This document shows positions 53,728-62,365 of a stretch of 64,000 nucleotides of DNA, piece by piece (within the stretch, counting starts at the first letter, position 1; every line of letters starts with the position of its first letter). The notes beneath the pieces were generated by a model. That model was not told the DNA's origin and did no database searches. It worked only from the letters and a program-made list of their open reading frames with translations. Position numbers and translations under genes: made by a program. This stretch comes from Flavobacteriales bacterium UBA6693 (GTDB lineage: Bacteria > Bacteroidota > Bacteroidia > Flavobacteriales > Weeksellaceae), in contig DKJL01000006.1 of NCBI GenBank assembly GCA_002454815.1, positions 376,843-440,842 on the forward strand, read 5' to 3'.

Positions 53728-54426
53728 TTAAGATTCTTTTTTACTTAATAGATCTTCCTGCCGCATACGGCGGAAAACATTTGCCAAAGTTAAGACATCT
53801 TTCTCACAATATTGAACGATTCTAAATAAGTCTTTTTCTATGTGATAAATTGAGGAAACCATTGAGCCGTCAATATCATCTTTCGGGGTAGGAATGCCGA
53901 ATACGTGCGCCAGCAGTTCCAGGGAAATAAAAGATTTATAATCGCCGAATTTCCAGAGTTCCATGGTATCCAGATGTGGGATTTCCCAAGGTTTTTTTCC
54001 GTACATCTGAAAAGGTTTCGGCGGCTGCATTCCATTGATGAGGAAGCGCCTGGCGATCCAGGGAAAATCGAATTCTTTGCCGTTGTGGGCACACAGGATT
54101 ACCTCCCGCAATTTTGGCCGGTTAAAAATTTGTCCGAATTCTTCAAGAAGTTTTGCCTCGTCGTCATTGTAAAAACTTTTAATTAATAAACGTTCGTTTT
54201 TCTCCAAAATACCAACCGATATGCAGATGATTTTGCCAAACTCTGCCATGATACCGCCGCGTTGTTCGTAGAACTCCGCAACCTCGAAATCGTCTTTTCG
54301 CTGCATCCGCGTTTTCTTTTCCCAAAGATATTGTTCAGTCGCGCTGAGCTCCTGATAACTGGCGGCCTGCGAGACGGTTTCGATATCCAGAAAAAGAACT
54401 TTATCTAAAGGTACTTGGTGAATCAT
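53728..54426 (-). CDS. 3'-5' exonuclease (PolB-like ribonuclease H fold)
   Basis: The 232-residue protein has exonuclease motifs of the DEDDy type: Exo I FLDIETV, Exo II CAHNGKEFDFPWIARR and Exo III YCEKDVLTLA, as in the predicted polysaccharide/PolB-like 3'-5' exonuclease family found in Bacteroidota. It should remove nucleotides from DNA 3' ends. There is no polymerase domain. It is 20 bp after csaA. Confidence 0.88.
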   Translation of the reverse strand: MIHQVPLDKVLFLDIETVSQAASYQELSATEQYLWEKKTRMQRKDDFEVAEFYEQRGGIMAEFGKIICISVGILEKNERLLIKSFYNDDEAKLLEEFGQIFNRPKLREVILCAHNGKEFDFPWIARRFLINGMQPPKPFQMYGKKPWEIPHLDTMELWKFGDYKSFISLELLAHVFGIPTPKDDIDGSMVSSIYHIEKDLFRIVQYCEKDVLTLANVFRRMRQEDLLSKKES

Positions 54427-54446
54427 AATGATTGTTTTTTTGGAAA

Positions 54447-54794
54447 TTATGAGACAGGAAAACCGTTGGGAACGGCAGCTTGTGAAGTTAACAAAACCAC
54501 TTCTTTACGCTCGTTGTAAATACCGAGCACCAGACATTCACTAAAAAAATTAGCGATTTGTTTCGGTTCAAAATTCATTACCGCGATAATCTGTAATCCT
54601 ACAAGTTCTTCTTTTCTGTAGAGATCCGTAATCTGAGCGGAACTTTTGCGCGTCCCCAGAGCACCAAAGTCGATAAGCAACTGATAGGACGGATTGCGTG
54701 CGGCCGGAAATTCCTCCGCTTTTATGATCGTGCCGGTGCGGATGTCCAGTTTTGTGAAATCGTCCCAGGTTACATTTGGTTTAACGGATTCCAT
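54447..54794 (-). CDS. csaA: tRNA-binding domain protein CsaA
   Basis: The 115-residue protein is a single OB-fold tRNA-binding domain (DIRTGTIIKAEEFPAARNPSY, LVGLQIIAVMNFEPKQI), as in CsaA, which has been reported as an export-related chaperone. The frame is open to 54848, but the ATG at 54794 (MESVKPNVTW) gives the family start and avoids overlap. It begins 1 bp after the cytochrome gene stops. Confidence 0.92.
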   Translation of the reverse strand: MESVKPNVTWDDFTKLDIRTGTIIKAEEFPAARNPSYQLLIDFGALGTRKSSAQITDLYRKEELVGLQIIAVMNFEPKQIANFFSECLVLGIYNERKEVVLLTSQAAVPNGFPVS

Positions 54795-54795
54795 G

Positions 54796-55104
54796 TTAAT
54801 TTTCTTTGGTCGATACAATATAGTCGTACACCATTTGATGTTGGGCATCAGTAAGTTTTGCCTTCGGCGCCATCCAGTTCATAATGCCGACCCATTCTTG
54901 TGCGGTGTGATCGCCGGGATTCGGTAAATCGTGGCATTTGCTGCAGGAATTAGTAAAAATGGCTTTTCCCTGTGCCAGATGTTCAGCATTGATCGTCGCT
55001 GTCGGCTGCACTTTTGGGGAGCACGCGGCGGTGAAGAGAATCAGGCCCAGTGAAGAAAGTGTAAAGCAGTGTTGGTGCAAGTTTTTTTGAATTAAATGTT
55101 TCAT
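54796..55104 (-). CDS. Cytochrome c-like lipoprotein
   Basis: The 102-residue product has a hydrophobic leader ending in a lipobox Cys (LFTAACSPK) and one haem c site CSKCH, followed by the Met-containing region MNWMAPKAKLTD that may give the axial ligand. It is a small single-haem cytochrome on the outer face of a membrane. No oxidase or electron partner adjoins. It heads the csaA-exonuclease-SufT run. Confidence 0.88.
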   Translation of the reverse strand: MKHLIQKNLHQHCFTLSSLGLILFTAACSPKVQPTATINAEHLAQGKAIFTNSCSKCHDLPNPGDHTAQEWVGIMNWMAPKAKLTDAQHQMVYDYIVSTKEN

Positions 55105-55246
55105 GCTGAATAAGGTTTACTCAAAAATAGCAAATTCTGTTTGATCTGAAAGGATTTGCAGGCGCTTGTTACGCTAACTTCTGTGCTGATATTTATAATG
55201 ACGTCATCCATTTTTATTGTCTGAAGGAATTAGTATTTTTGAATTT

Positions 55247-56224
55247 ATGAAAGTCTACAGCATTTCAGAACTTACGGAAGGGGTCCGGGCAGGTGACAAG
55301 CGTTTGCTTGGCAAAGCCATCACATTAGTTGAAAGTACGGCGCCCACCCACCGGCCGCAGGCGGAAGAACTGCTTCAAGCGCTCATGCATTACACTGGAA
55401 AATCCGTAAGAATCGGCATTACCGGCGTACCGGGTGCCGGTAAGTCAACATTTATTGAAAGCTTTGGCAAACTGGCGCTGCAGCACGGAAAGCGGGTTGC
55501 TGTACTTGCCATCGATCCCAGTTCGACGCGGAATAAAGGTTCAATTTTGGGTGATAAAACAAGGATGGAAGAACTATCCCGCGAGCCAAACGCTTTCATT
55601 CGGCCCAGCCCCAGCTCCGGTATTTTGGGTGGCGTGGCCAATGCTACTTTTGAAAGTATGTTGATCTGTGAGGCTGCCGGTTATGATTTTATTTTGATCG
55701 AAACAGTGGGCGTGGGCCAAAGTGAGGTGCTCGTCTCAGATATGGTGGATGTTTTTTTATTTTTAAAAATAATTGGCGGCGGCGACGAGTTACAGGGCAT
55801 CAAACGCGGTGTAATGGAAATGGTTGATTTAATTTTTATTAACAAAGTAAACGATGAAAACCGCCGTCAAGCCAAAAACACGAAAGTAGAATTGCTGCGC
55901 GCACTTCATTTTATGCCTTCAAAAGAAGAAAAGTGGAAAGTTCCGGTAGTCCTGGGATCTGCCTTAGAGAATGAAGGTCTGGACGAATTATACCTAAAAA
56001 TGCAGGAATTCATCGCACTAAAAAAGGCCAGCCGTTCATTTCACCATACACGGCGGCGCCAGGCAGAAAAACGCTTTGATTATTGGGTGCAGCAATACAT
56101 TTTGCAGAAAACGCAAAGTGAGAATTCAGGCGATATTTATAATGAACTCAAACAAAATGCTGCCGATTTTCAGGAAAACCCAAGCTCGGCAGCAAAAAAG
56201 TTTATCGATAAATTCTTCGATTGA
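55247..56224 (+). CDS. meaB: Methylmalonyl-CoA mutase-associated GTPase MeaB
   Basis: MeaB is a G3E-family GTPase that loads and protects adenosylcobalamin on methylmalonyl-CoA mutase. The 325 residues show Walker A GVPGAGKST (about 68-76), AIDPSSTRNKGSILGDKTRM, and ETVGVGQSE. The ATG at 55247 fits the family; TATTTTTG at 55234-55241 is only 5 nt upstream. Its mutase gene is at 11.0-13.1 kb, so they are not linked here. Confidence 0.95.
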   Translation: MKVYSISELTEGVRAGDKRLLGKAITLVESTAPTHRPQAEELLQALMHYTGKSVRIGITGVPGAGKSTFIESFGKLALQHGKRVAVLAIDPSSTRNKGSILGDKTRMEELSREPNAFIRPSPSSGILGGVANATFESMLICEAAGYDFILIETVGVGQSEVLVSDMVDVFLFLKIIGGGDELQGIKRGVMEMVDLIFINKVNDENRRQAKNTKVELLRALHFMPSKEEKWKVPVVLGSALENEGLDELYLKMQEFIALKKASRSFHHTRRRQAEKRFDYWVQQYILQKTQSENSGDIYNELKQNAADFQENPSSAAKKFIDKFFD

Positions 56225-56755
56225 TTATCTTTTCGGAGTCGTGTTCTCCGTAATATAGCCGTCATAAGAAATCGGTTGGCGGTCATTCGCGTCGATGGAA
56301 ACATATGATTTCCCGTTCCGGAATACTTCGATAATAATGCGGGAAATGTTTTTCTCGTCCCGAGGTTTCAGAATGAAGACAGAACTTGCTTTTTTGCCTT
56401 CCCTTCTTTCTACAGCAAAATCTTTAGAAGTAAAGCGGTAGGAATTATCGCTCTGCATCGTCGACTGATACATTCGGCCGAAATAGGGTAGCGTTACTCT
56501 CAACTCATCAGACATCAATTCAATCGTGTAGCCGCGGTCAAGATTGGTAATTCTGCCGGCACTTCCGTTGGGCAGTGAATTCATCACATTAATCACGTCC
56601 AGACCTGTCGGGTTGGCATGCTCGGCCATAAAAGTAAACTGTCCTTTTTCCACCAGCTGTTTAACGATCGGAGAAGGCAAAGTGTTCTGAGTACTACACG
56701 ACACCACGAAGGTCAGCGCAAGTACAAGGCTTAAGATATAAGTAATTTTTTTCAT
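56225..56755 (-). CDS. DUF4251 domain lipoprotein
   Basis: The 176-residue product has a signal with a lipobox FVVSC (Cys20) and the DUF4251 pattern: GQFTFMAEHANPTG, LMSDELRVTLPYFGRMYQSTM and KDFAVERREGKK. This is a common exported Bacteroidota family of unknown function. The ATG at 56755 is chosen because the longer frame would overlap the divergent protease gene. It abuts the meaB stop. Confidence 0.88.
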   Translation of the reverse strand: MKKITYILSLVLALTFVVSCSTQNTLPSPIVKQLVEKGQFTFMAEHANPTGLDVINVMNSLPNGSAGRITNLDRGYTIELMSDELRVTLPYFGRMYQSTMQSDNSYRFTSKDFAVERREGKKASSVFILKPRDEKNISRIIIEVFRNGKSYVSIDANDRQPISYDGYITENTTPKR

Positions 56756-56858
56756 TGAAATAAATTTTTTGCAGATAGCTCTGCCGTTTGTTTCTACCAA
56801 ATTAATAAAATAATTGGAATAAAAATTGTTTAGCCAAAGCAAATCAACTTCAAATACT

Positions 56859-57665
56859 ATGAAAAAAGCAAATAAATTAGTAGGAATAACTTTAGTTTCT
56901 GCTTTGATGATCGCCTGTAGCACCAATCCCATCACGGGCCGCAAATCTTTGCAACTGGCAAATAATCAGGAAATATCTGCAATGGCGCTTCAGCAATATC
57001 GACAGGCGTTGTCGCAGTCTAAAGTGGTGAAAGGAACCAGCCAGGCAAAAAGTGTTAATAATGTAGGCGTCCGAATTAAAAATGCAGCAAACAATTATTA
57101 TAAATCCATTGGCCGTCAGGCAGACCTAGTAGGATATCAGTGGGAATTTAATCTTCTGGATGATAAACAGATCAACGCTTGGTGTATGCCTGGCGGTAAA
57201 GTAGCGGTGTACTCCGGAATTTTGCCTATTACAAGGAATGATACCGGGCTTGCAGTGGTAATGGGTCACGAAATTTCTCACGCACTGGCGGGACACGGAA
57301 ATGAAAGAATTTCTCAGGCAATGGTTGCGGAGTATGGCGGCGCTATCCTTGGAAGCACAATTTCTAACGGACAGATGGCGTCAGTTTTTCAACAGGTTTA
57401 TCCACTGGGCGCGCAGGTTACACTCTTAAAATATGGCAGAAGCCAGGAGTTGGAAGCAGACGAAATGGGACTTTATCTGATGGCAATGGCAGGCTATGAT
57501 CCACGCGAGGCACAGCCGTTCTGGCAACGTATGGAAGCCAGTTCCACGGGGAACCGTCCGCCCGAGTTCCTTTCTACCCACCCCAATCCAGGAACGCGCC
57601 GTGCCGACCTGGAAAAACATTTGCCAAAAGCATTGCAGTATTACCGCGCAGCGGGCGGCAAATAA
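56859..57665 (+). CDS. M48 family metalloprotease, lipoprotein
   Basis: The 268-residue protein has a lipobox LMIAC (Cys20), NPITGRKSLQL, the zinc site H137-E138-I-S-H141 and the third ligand in QELEADEMG. It matches the LoiP/YggG-type periplasmic proteases, which take part in envelope quality control. The ATG at 56859 gives the proper signal. A terminator follows at 57679. Confidence 0.92.
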   Translation: MKKANKLVGITLVSALMIACSTNPITGRKSLQLANNQEISAMALQQYRQALSQSKVVKGTSQAKSVNNVGVRIKNAANNYYKSIGRQADLVGYQWEFNLLDDKQINAWCMPGGKVAVYSGILPITRNDTGLAVVMGHEISHALAGHGNERISQAMVAEYGGAILGSTISNGQMASVFQQVYPLGAQVTLLKYGRSQELEADEMGLYLMAMAGYDPREAQPFWQRMEASSTGNRPPEFLSTHPNPGTRRADLEKHLPKALQYYRAAGGK

Positions 57666-57678
57666 TAACATTTAATCC

Positions 57679-57717
57679 AAAACCTTTTCGCTTTAATGCT
57701 TGAGCGAAAAGGTTTTT
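57679..57717 (+). terminator. Terminator after M48 protease gene
   Basis: AAAACCTTTTCGCT and AGCGAAAAGGTTTTT form a 14-bp stem with a 10-base loop and a T-rich end. Confidence 0.85.
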
Positions 57718-57732
57718 GTAATTTTAAAGAAA

Positions 57733-58056
57733 ATGAAAAATCTCTCTTTTATTGGCTTGCTCCTATTGGCAGTAGCCTTCCTGCTTTATTATCTTTTGCC
57801 GGAATTTTCGGTGGTTAAATTGTTCGAACCCATCAACCTGATGGGAATTCTGGCAGGTATTGGCATCGGTCTCATTATCGGCGGCATCGTTGGATATGTG
57901 AGCAAAGGCACAGCGATAAAACAAGAGCGAAAAAGACAGGAATTGCGGGAACTGCGCAAACAAAATGAAGCGTTGGAAAAACAGGCGGCGGTCCTGACAA
58001 AAGAGCAGACGGTAACGTATGTACCTGAAACAAACGAAAATCCTCCGAATTATTAA
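57733..58056 (+). CDS. Small membrane protein with coiled-coil tail
   Basis: The 107-residue protein has two hydrophobic helices (about 5-21 and 37-57, the second Gly/Ile-rich) followed by a charged heptad-like segment (QERKRQELRELRKQNEALEK) and a short tail. It is probably an inner-membrane protein with a cytosolic coiled coil. I do not recognise a family. The ATG at 57733 follows the terminator of the preceding gene. Confidence 0.7.
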   Translation: MKNLSFIGLLLLAVAFLLYYLLPEFSVVKLFEPINLMGILAGIGIGLIIGGIVGYVSKGTAIKQERKRQELRELRKQNEALEKQAAVLTKEQTVTYVPETNENPPNY

Positions 58057-58069
58057 TCGGAGGATTTTT
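58037..58069. terminator. Terminator overlapping the stop codon
   Basis: AAAATCCTCCG and CGGAGGATTTTT form a stem that includes the last codons and the TAA of the small membrane protein gene. It can also serve the convergent barrel gene. Confidence 0.75.
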
Positions 58070-58090
58070 ATTTTTTTTAATTAGAAGTTC

Positions 58091-58729
58091 TTAGAATTTG
58101 TATCCTAAACCGAGCATGAACAGGCTCGGTCTGTTATCGTAAGAAATTTTCTGGTTTTGGCCTGCCACGGTATTCACGAATTCACGCTGATCGCTGGAGA
58201 AAGCGCCTTCATATTTCGCCGAGACGATAAGTTTAGACAGTTCACTCTGTACGCCAAGCTGATATCCCACAGTAAATTCCTTTGCATTAACCTTCTGCAT
58301 GAAATTCCCGAAGTTCTCGTCTTTATTAATATTAAAACTTGCAACCGGACCAACGAACGCACTAAGGGTATTTCCCAAAATGTTATAGCCCAACAGCACC
58401 GGTACATCGACACGGCTGGTTTTGGCTTTAATGGTCGTTTCTGTTGAAGCATCTACGTTGGCTACGATAACCTCGTTGCTGAAGTTGGAATAATAAATCT
58501 CGGGCATTACGTACAATGACGTGGGCAAATCAAATTTAAGTGAAAGACCGACGTTAAATCCTGTAATATTCTCGCCCTTTTTCGTAACCGCATTATTGGC
58601 CGCTTCTTTAAAGTTTTTCCAGGTTGCAGAACTGGTCGGAATGAGCACATTGGCTTTCCCCGCTACGGAGATTTGGGCTGAAGCCAGCACCGCACCGGAT
58701 AATAGAACGATACTAAGAATTTTCTTCAT
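58091..58729 (-). CDS. Outer membrane beta-barrel protein (porin family)
   Basis: The 212-residue product has a signal peptide (1-18, ending LASAQ) and a series of amphipathic strands (FNVGLSLKFDLPTSLYVMPE, VPVLLGYNILGNTLSAFVGP, YQLGVQSELSKLIVSAKYEG) ending GLGYKF. It matches the PorT-like outer-membrane beta-barrel family. Its start overlaps the end of mlaF by 17 bp, so it may be coupled to the lipid-transport genes upstream. Confidence 0.88.
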   Translation of the reverse strand: MKKILSIVLLSGAVLASAQISVAGKANVLIPTSSATWKNFKEAANNAVTKKGENITGFNVGLSLKFDLPTSLYVMPEIYYSNFSNEVIVANVDASTETTIKAKTSRVDVPVLLGYNILGNTLSAFVGPVASFNINKDENFGNFMQKVNAKEFTVGYQLGVQSELSKLIVSAKYEGAFSSDQREFVNTVAGQNQKISYDNRPSLFMLGLGYKF

Positions 58730-59531
58730 TGGATTGAGGTTTTGTTATAATATTATCGATAGAAGTTTTGTTGGTTTCCAGGAAATATTCTCGGAGTTCC
58801 TTGAACAGTTCTGAGGAATAAACGAAATCGATCAGATTTTTATTGCCGGCATTGATGAGAATGTCTTTGTTGCCCTCCCATTCTTTAATTCCTTCGCGCA
58901 GATAAACAATATTTTCGCCAATCGTCATCACCGAATTCATGTCGTGGGTATTGATGATCGTGGTCGTTTCGTACTCTTTGGTAATCTCCAGCAGCAAATC
59001 ATCGATAATATTCGATGTGTACGGATCCAGGCCGGAGTTGGGCTCATCACAGAACAAGTATTTGGGATTGTTAACAATGGCGCGTGCGATGGCTACCCGT
59101 TTTTGCATTCCACCGCTTATTTCAGATGGATATTTCCTGTTGGCTTTCTCCAGATGCACGCGGCCAATTACTTCAAAAGCACGGCGTTTCTTCTCGCGGT
59201 ACGTAAGATTCGTGAACATATCCAGCGGAAAAGTAATGTTTTCCTCTACCGTCATGGAGTCAAAAAGCGCGCTGCCCTGGAAAACCATTCCGATCTCAGC
59301 GCGAAGTTGCTGTTTTTCATCGCGCGACATATTATTGATATCACGGCCGTCAAACAGGATTCCACCCGAAGTAGGCGGGTAAACATTCAGCAGGCTTTTA
59401 ATAAAAACTGTTTTCCCCGAGCCACTTTGCCCTATAATCAGGTTTACTTTCCCGGTTTCGAATGTAGTCGTAATTCCTTTCAGAACCTGGACGGTATCGA
59501 AACTTTTCTTTAAATCTTTTACTTCAATCAT
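58713..59531 (-). CDS. ABC transporter ATP-binding protein MlaF
   Basis: MlaF is the ATPase of the MlaFEDB lipid-transport complex. The 272 residues have Walker A GQSGSGKT (about 37-44), the signature ISGGMQKRVAIARA and Walker B YLFCDEPNSGLDP. The ATG at 59531 shares one base with the TGA of the permease gene. MlaD is not in the window, so the substrate-binding part lies elsewhere or is replaced. Confidence 0.93.
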   Translation of the reverse strand: MIEVKDLKKSFDTVQVLKGITTTFETGKVNLIIGQSGSGKTVFIKSLLNVYPPTSGGILFDGRDINNMSRDEKQQLRAEIGMVFQGSALFDSMTVEENITFPLDMFTNLTYREKKRRAFEVIGRVHLEKANRKYPSEISGGMQKRVAIARAIVNNPKYLFCDEPNSGLDPYTSNIIDDLLLEITKEYETTTIINTHDMNSVMTIGENIVYLREGIKEWEGNKDILINAGNKNLIDFVYSSELFKELREYFLETNKTSIDNIITKPQSNEENS

Positions 59532-60283
59532 CAGCTCAGGAACATCTGGGTTAATATTAAGTTCATAATGATAATGGCGACTATGGTCCAAACTACGGCC
59601 TGCGTACTGGCACGGCCGACCTCCAAGGAGCCTCCTTTTACATTATAGCCAAAAAATGCCGGAATGGTGGCAATTAAAAACGCAAATACAGCGGTTTTGA
59701 AAAATGCATACCATATAAAGTGTTGCGGCATATACATTTGGATACCGGTAATATAATCTGCTTTACTCCAGCTGCCGGTCGCTAACCCCGCCAGATAACC
59801 GCCCCAGATACCGAAGACGATACTGATGGCAATAAGCAAAGGATTGAATATAACACTGGCTAAAATCTTTGGAAGGATAAGAAAATTCGGTGAGTTCACG
59901 CCCATAATATCCAGTGCGTCGATCTGTTCTGTCACGCGCATAGTGCCGATACTCGAGGCGATATAAGAACCTACTTTTCCCGCCAGAATAACGGAGATAA
60001 TAGTTGGGGCAAATTCCAATATCAGTACCACTTTGGTGGCGTATCCAATGAATGAGTTGGGAATCGGGAAACTCGATGCGTTAAAATTATTAAACATCTG
60101 GATCGCCACGACAGCGCCCACGAAAGTCGACGTGAAGAGCACAAGTCCGAAGGAGTTAACGCCCAAGTCATATATTTCACGCATCAGCAACTTCATAAAA
60201 ACAGAAGCTTTCTGCGGTCTTTTTATCGTTTTTGCGAGCAGCATAAAATATGCGCCAACCTCGCTCAACAGTGTTTTTATCAT
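59531..60283 (-). CDS. ABC transporter permease MlaE
   Basis: The 250-residue inner-membrane permease has the MlaE pattern (FVGAVVAIQMFNNF, EFAPTIISVILAGKVGSYIA, TEQIDALDIMGVNSP, and GGSLEVGRASTQAVVWT). It moves phospholipids between the membranes with MlaF. It overlaps mlaF by 1 nt and follows a sugar transferase gene at 38 bp. Confidence 0.94.
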   Translation of the reverse strand: MIKTLLSEVGAYFMLLAKTIKRPQKASVFMKLLMREIYDLGVNSFGLVLFTSTFVGAVVAIQMFNNFNASSFPIPNSFIGYATKVVLILEFAPTIISVILAGKVGSYIASSIGTMRVTEQIDALDIMGVNSPNFLILPKILASVIFNPLLIAISIVFGIWGGYLAGLATGSWSKADYITGIQMYMPQHFIWYAFFKTAVFAFLIATIPAFFGYNVKGGSLEVGRASTQAVVWTIVAIIIMNLILTQMFLS

Positions 60284-60321
60284 TCTGCTAAATTAGTGTT
60301 TTTATTTTTTCGGCAGTGTTT

Positions 60322-61695
60322 TTACTGCGCCTTCTTATCGCCGCCGATTATAAGAACTAGGGTCTTGAGGATAATGACCAGATCCAGACTTATCGTCCAG
60401 TTTTTTACATAGAAGGCATCGGCCAGAATTCTCTTGTGCATTTCGAGGTCCATATTTCCGCGGTCGCCGCGCAGGCCGTTTACCTGTGCCAGGCCGGTGA
60501 TTCCAGGTTTTACCAAACTCCGTACCGCGTACCGCCCGATTTTCAGTTTATAAACGTCATCCACCAACAACATGTGTGGGCGTGGCCCTACCACGGACAT
60601 TTCTCCGCGTAAGACGTTCAAAAACTGAGGCATTTCGTCCAGGCTGGTTTTCCGTAAAAAGCGCCCGATGCGGGTAATGCGCGCGTCATTCGGCGCTGTT
60701 GTTTTCGTTGCAGATTCTTCGTTAACGCGCATTGTACGGAACTTAATACAAGTGAAAACCTCATCATGAAATCCATAACGTTTTTGCCGGAAGAAAATAG
60801 AGCCGGCTCCATCAAGTCGGATGAGCAGGGCAATAACCGGAAAAAGCCAAATGCCAACCAGCAGTAATACAGCCAGCGAAAAAAGAATATCGAAGATCCG
60901 TTTTAAGGCGACATTCGTCAGTTGATCCAGCGGAAATTTTGCCCGTATCAGTAAAGGTTGCGTCTCGATATAGCTGAGATCGTACTGAAAAAAATGATTT
61001 TTCACAACATTTGGAATCAGAGAAATGCGGACTTTATGTCGTTCGGCAAGGCGGTACAGTTCATACTCTTCGTCGGACGAAAAACCGCCGGCTTCGGCAG
61101 AAAGATAAATGGTGTGAATGCCGTTTCTTTTCCAGAAATCGATTAAACCTTGAAAATCGCCGCGCTGCGATGCGGGATAGTCGATGATCTTGAAACCGTA
61201 ATCCTTCCGCTCGCTGATGATGTTTCTTAATATTTTGGTTGAAGGGTCATCGGACAGAAACATGATATTACGAAAGTTCATTCCACGTTTACGAATGTAT
61301 TTAAGCGTAAAAAAGATTGCAGATTTTTCCACGAGTAAGGCGACGAGTAAGGTGGCAGCCAATACGGACCGGTCCTGTTGCAAAAAACTGTTGTTGCTGA
61401 CTTTGGCTAAAAGAAGAATTCCGAAAATGAAAATAAAAAGATGTGTTAATAGCCTTTCCAGATAAATCGTGTAAGTAATGTTCCGCGCAACGGAGTAAAG
61501 TTTAGTGCGGCTGCTGAGTAAAATCCAGAACAGCGTCAGCAGCATAATCGAAAACACATTTTGCTCCCACAGTTCCGACGTGTGTACGCCGGGAAAAGTC
61601 TTCAGAAAAAAAGAAACGAAAACAGCCGAAATAACCGCCACATCGAGCAGTACAAAAACAATCTTAAAGTAGCGGGAGTACCGGAGTCTTTGCAT
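60322..61695 (-). CDS. Polyprenyl glycosylphosphotransferase
   Basis: This protein transfers a sugar-1-phosphate from a nucleotide sugar to undecaprenyl phosphate, starting polysaccharide synthesis. The 457 residues have four N-terminal membrane helices, a Rossmann-like domain, one more helix, and a C-terminal bacterial sugar transferase domain with FRQKRYGFHDEVFTCIKFRTM, IGRFLRKTSLDEMPQFLNVL and SVVGPRPH. Other polysaccharide genes are not in view. Confidence 0.94.
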   Translation of the reverse strand: MQRLRYSRYFKIVFVLLDVAVISAVFVSFFLKTFPGVHTSELWEQNVFSIMLLTLFWILLSSRTKLYSVARNITYTIYLERLLTHLFIFIFGILLLAKVSNNSFLQQDRSVLAATLLVALLVEKSAIFFTLKYIRKRGMNFRNIMFLSDDPSTKILRNIISERKDYGFKIIDYPASQRGDFQGLIDFWKRNGIHTIYLSAEAGGFSSDEEYELYRLAERHKVRISLIPNVVKNHFFQYDLSYIETQPLLIRAKFPLDQLTNVALKRIFDILFSLAVLLLVGIWLFPVIALLIRLDGAGSIFFRQKRYGFHDEVFTCIKFRTMRVNEESATKTTAPNDARITRIGRFLRKTSLDEMPQFLNVLRGEMSVVGPRPHMLLVDDVYKLKIGRYAVRSLVKPGITGLAQVNGLRGDRGNMDLEMHKRILADAFYVKNWTISLDLVIILKTLVLIIGGDKKAQ

Positions 61696-61732
61696 CGGGC
61701 GGACTTATAACGACAGTAAATCTAATCTAAAT

Positions 61733-62365
61733 TTACCGTATATCTAAATATTTGTGCGTCTGTACCGAGGCGCGCCATTGCGGATGCTGCAGAATATATT
61801 CAGTGATTTTAGGATACATTACTGCGCGCTTGCTCCACTCGCTCTGCAAATACAGAACGCAGTTGGCAGATACCAAAGCGGCTTGGTCTTCAGCAAACTT
61901 AAAATCATTATTATTAAAAATAATCATCTTGAGTTCGTTTGCTCTGCTGTAAATTTCAGGTTTGGGCAGTTTTGTCTTTTTCGGCGACAGCGTGATCCAG
62001 TCCAGTGTTCCGCTGAGGTCATACGCGCCGGAGGTTTCTATATGAATGGTACAACCACGCTCTTTCAGTGCGCTCGTCAAAGGTTGCAAATCCCACATCA
62101 GCGGTTCTCCGCCTGTTATAATAATCGTTTTGCAATGGTCTGCTGCAGTTTTTGCCAAATCTTCGGTGGAAAGCAGCGTGTGCAGCCCTGCATCCCAACT
62201 TTCCTTCACATCACACCAATGACAACCAACGTCACAGCCGCCCAATCGGATGAAGTATGCCGCTTTTCCGCTGTGCGCACCTTCCCCCTGAAGTGTGTGA
62301 AAATGCTCCATAACCGGAAGCAGCTTGCCTTGCTGCAGCAGTAATGTTTCCGCGTCTTTAGTCAT
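61733..62365 (-). CDS. queE: 7-carboxy-7-deazaguanine synthase
   Basis: QueE is a radical-SAM enzyme that makes the deazapurine core of queuosine. The 210 residues have FHTLQGEGAHSGKAAYFIRL, the cluster cysteines in GCDVGCHWCDVKESWD, and the SAM motif TGGEPLMWDL. The form with CxxxCxxC and a tight loop is usual. Its start overlaps folD by 8 nt. The other queuosine genes are not in the window. Confidence 0.95.
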   Translation of the reverse strand: MTKDAETLLLQQGKLLPVMEHFHTLQGEGAHSGKAAYFIRLGGCDVGCHWCDVKESWDAGLHTLLSTEDLAKTAADHCKTIIITGGEPLMWDLQPLTSALKERGCTIHIETSGAYDLSGTLDWITLSPKKTKLPKPEIYSRANELKMIIFNNNDFKFAEDQAALVSANCVLYLQSEWSKRAVMYPKITEYILQHPQWRASVQTHKYLDIR

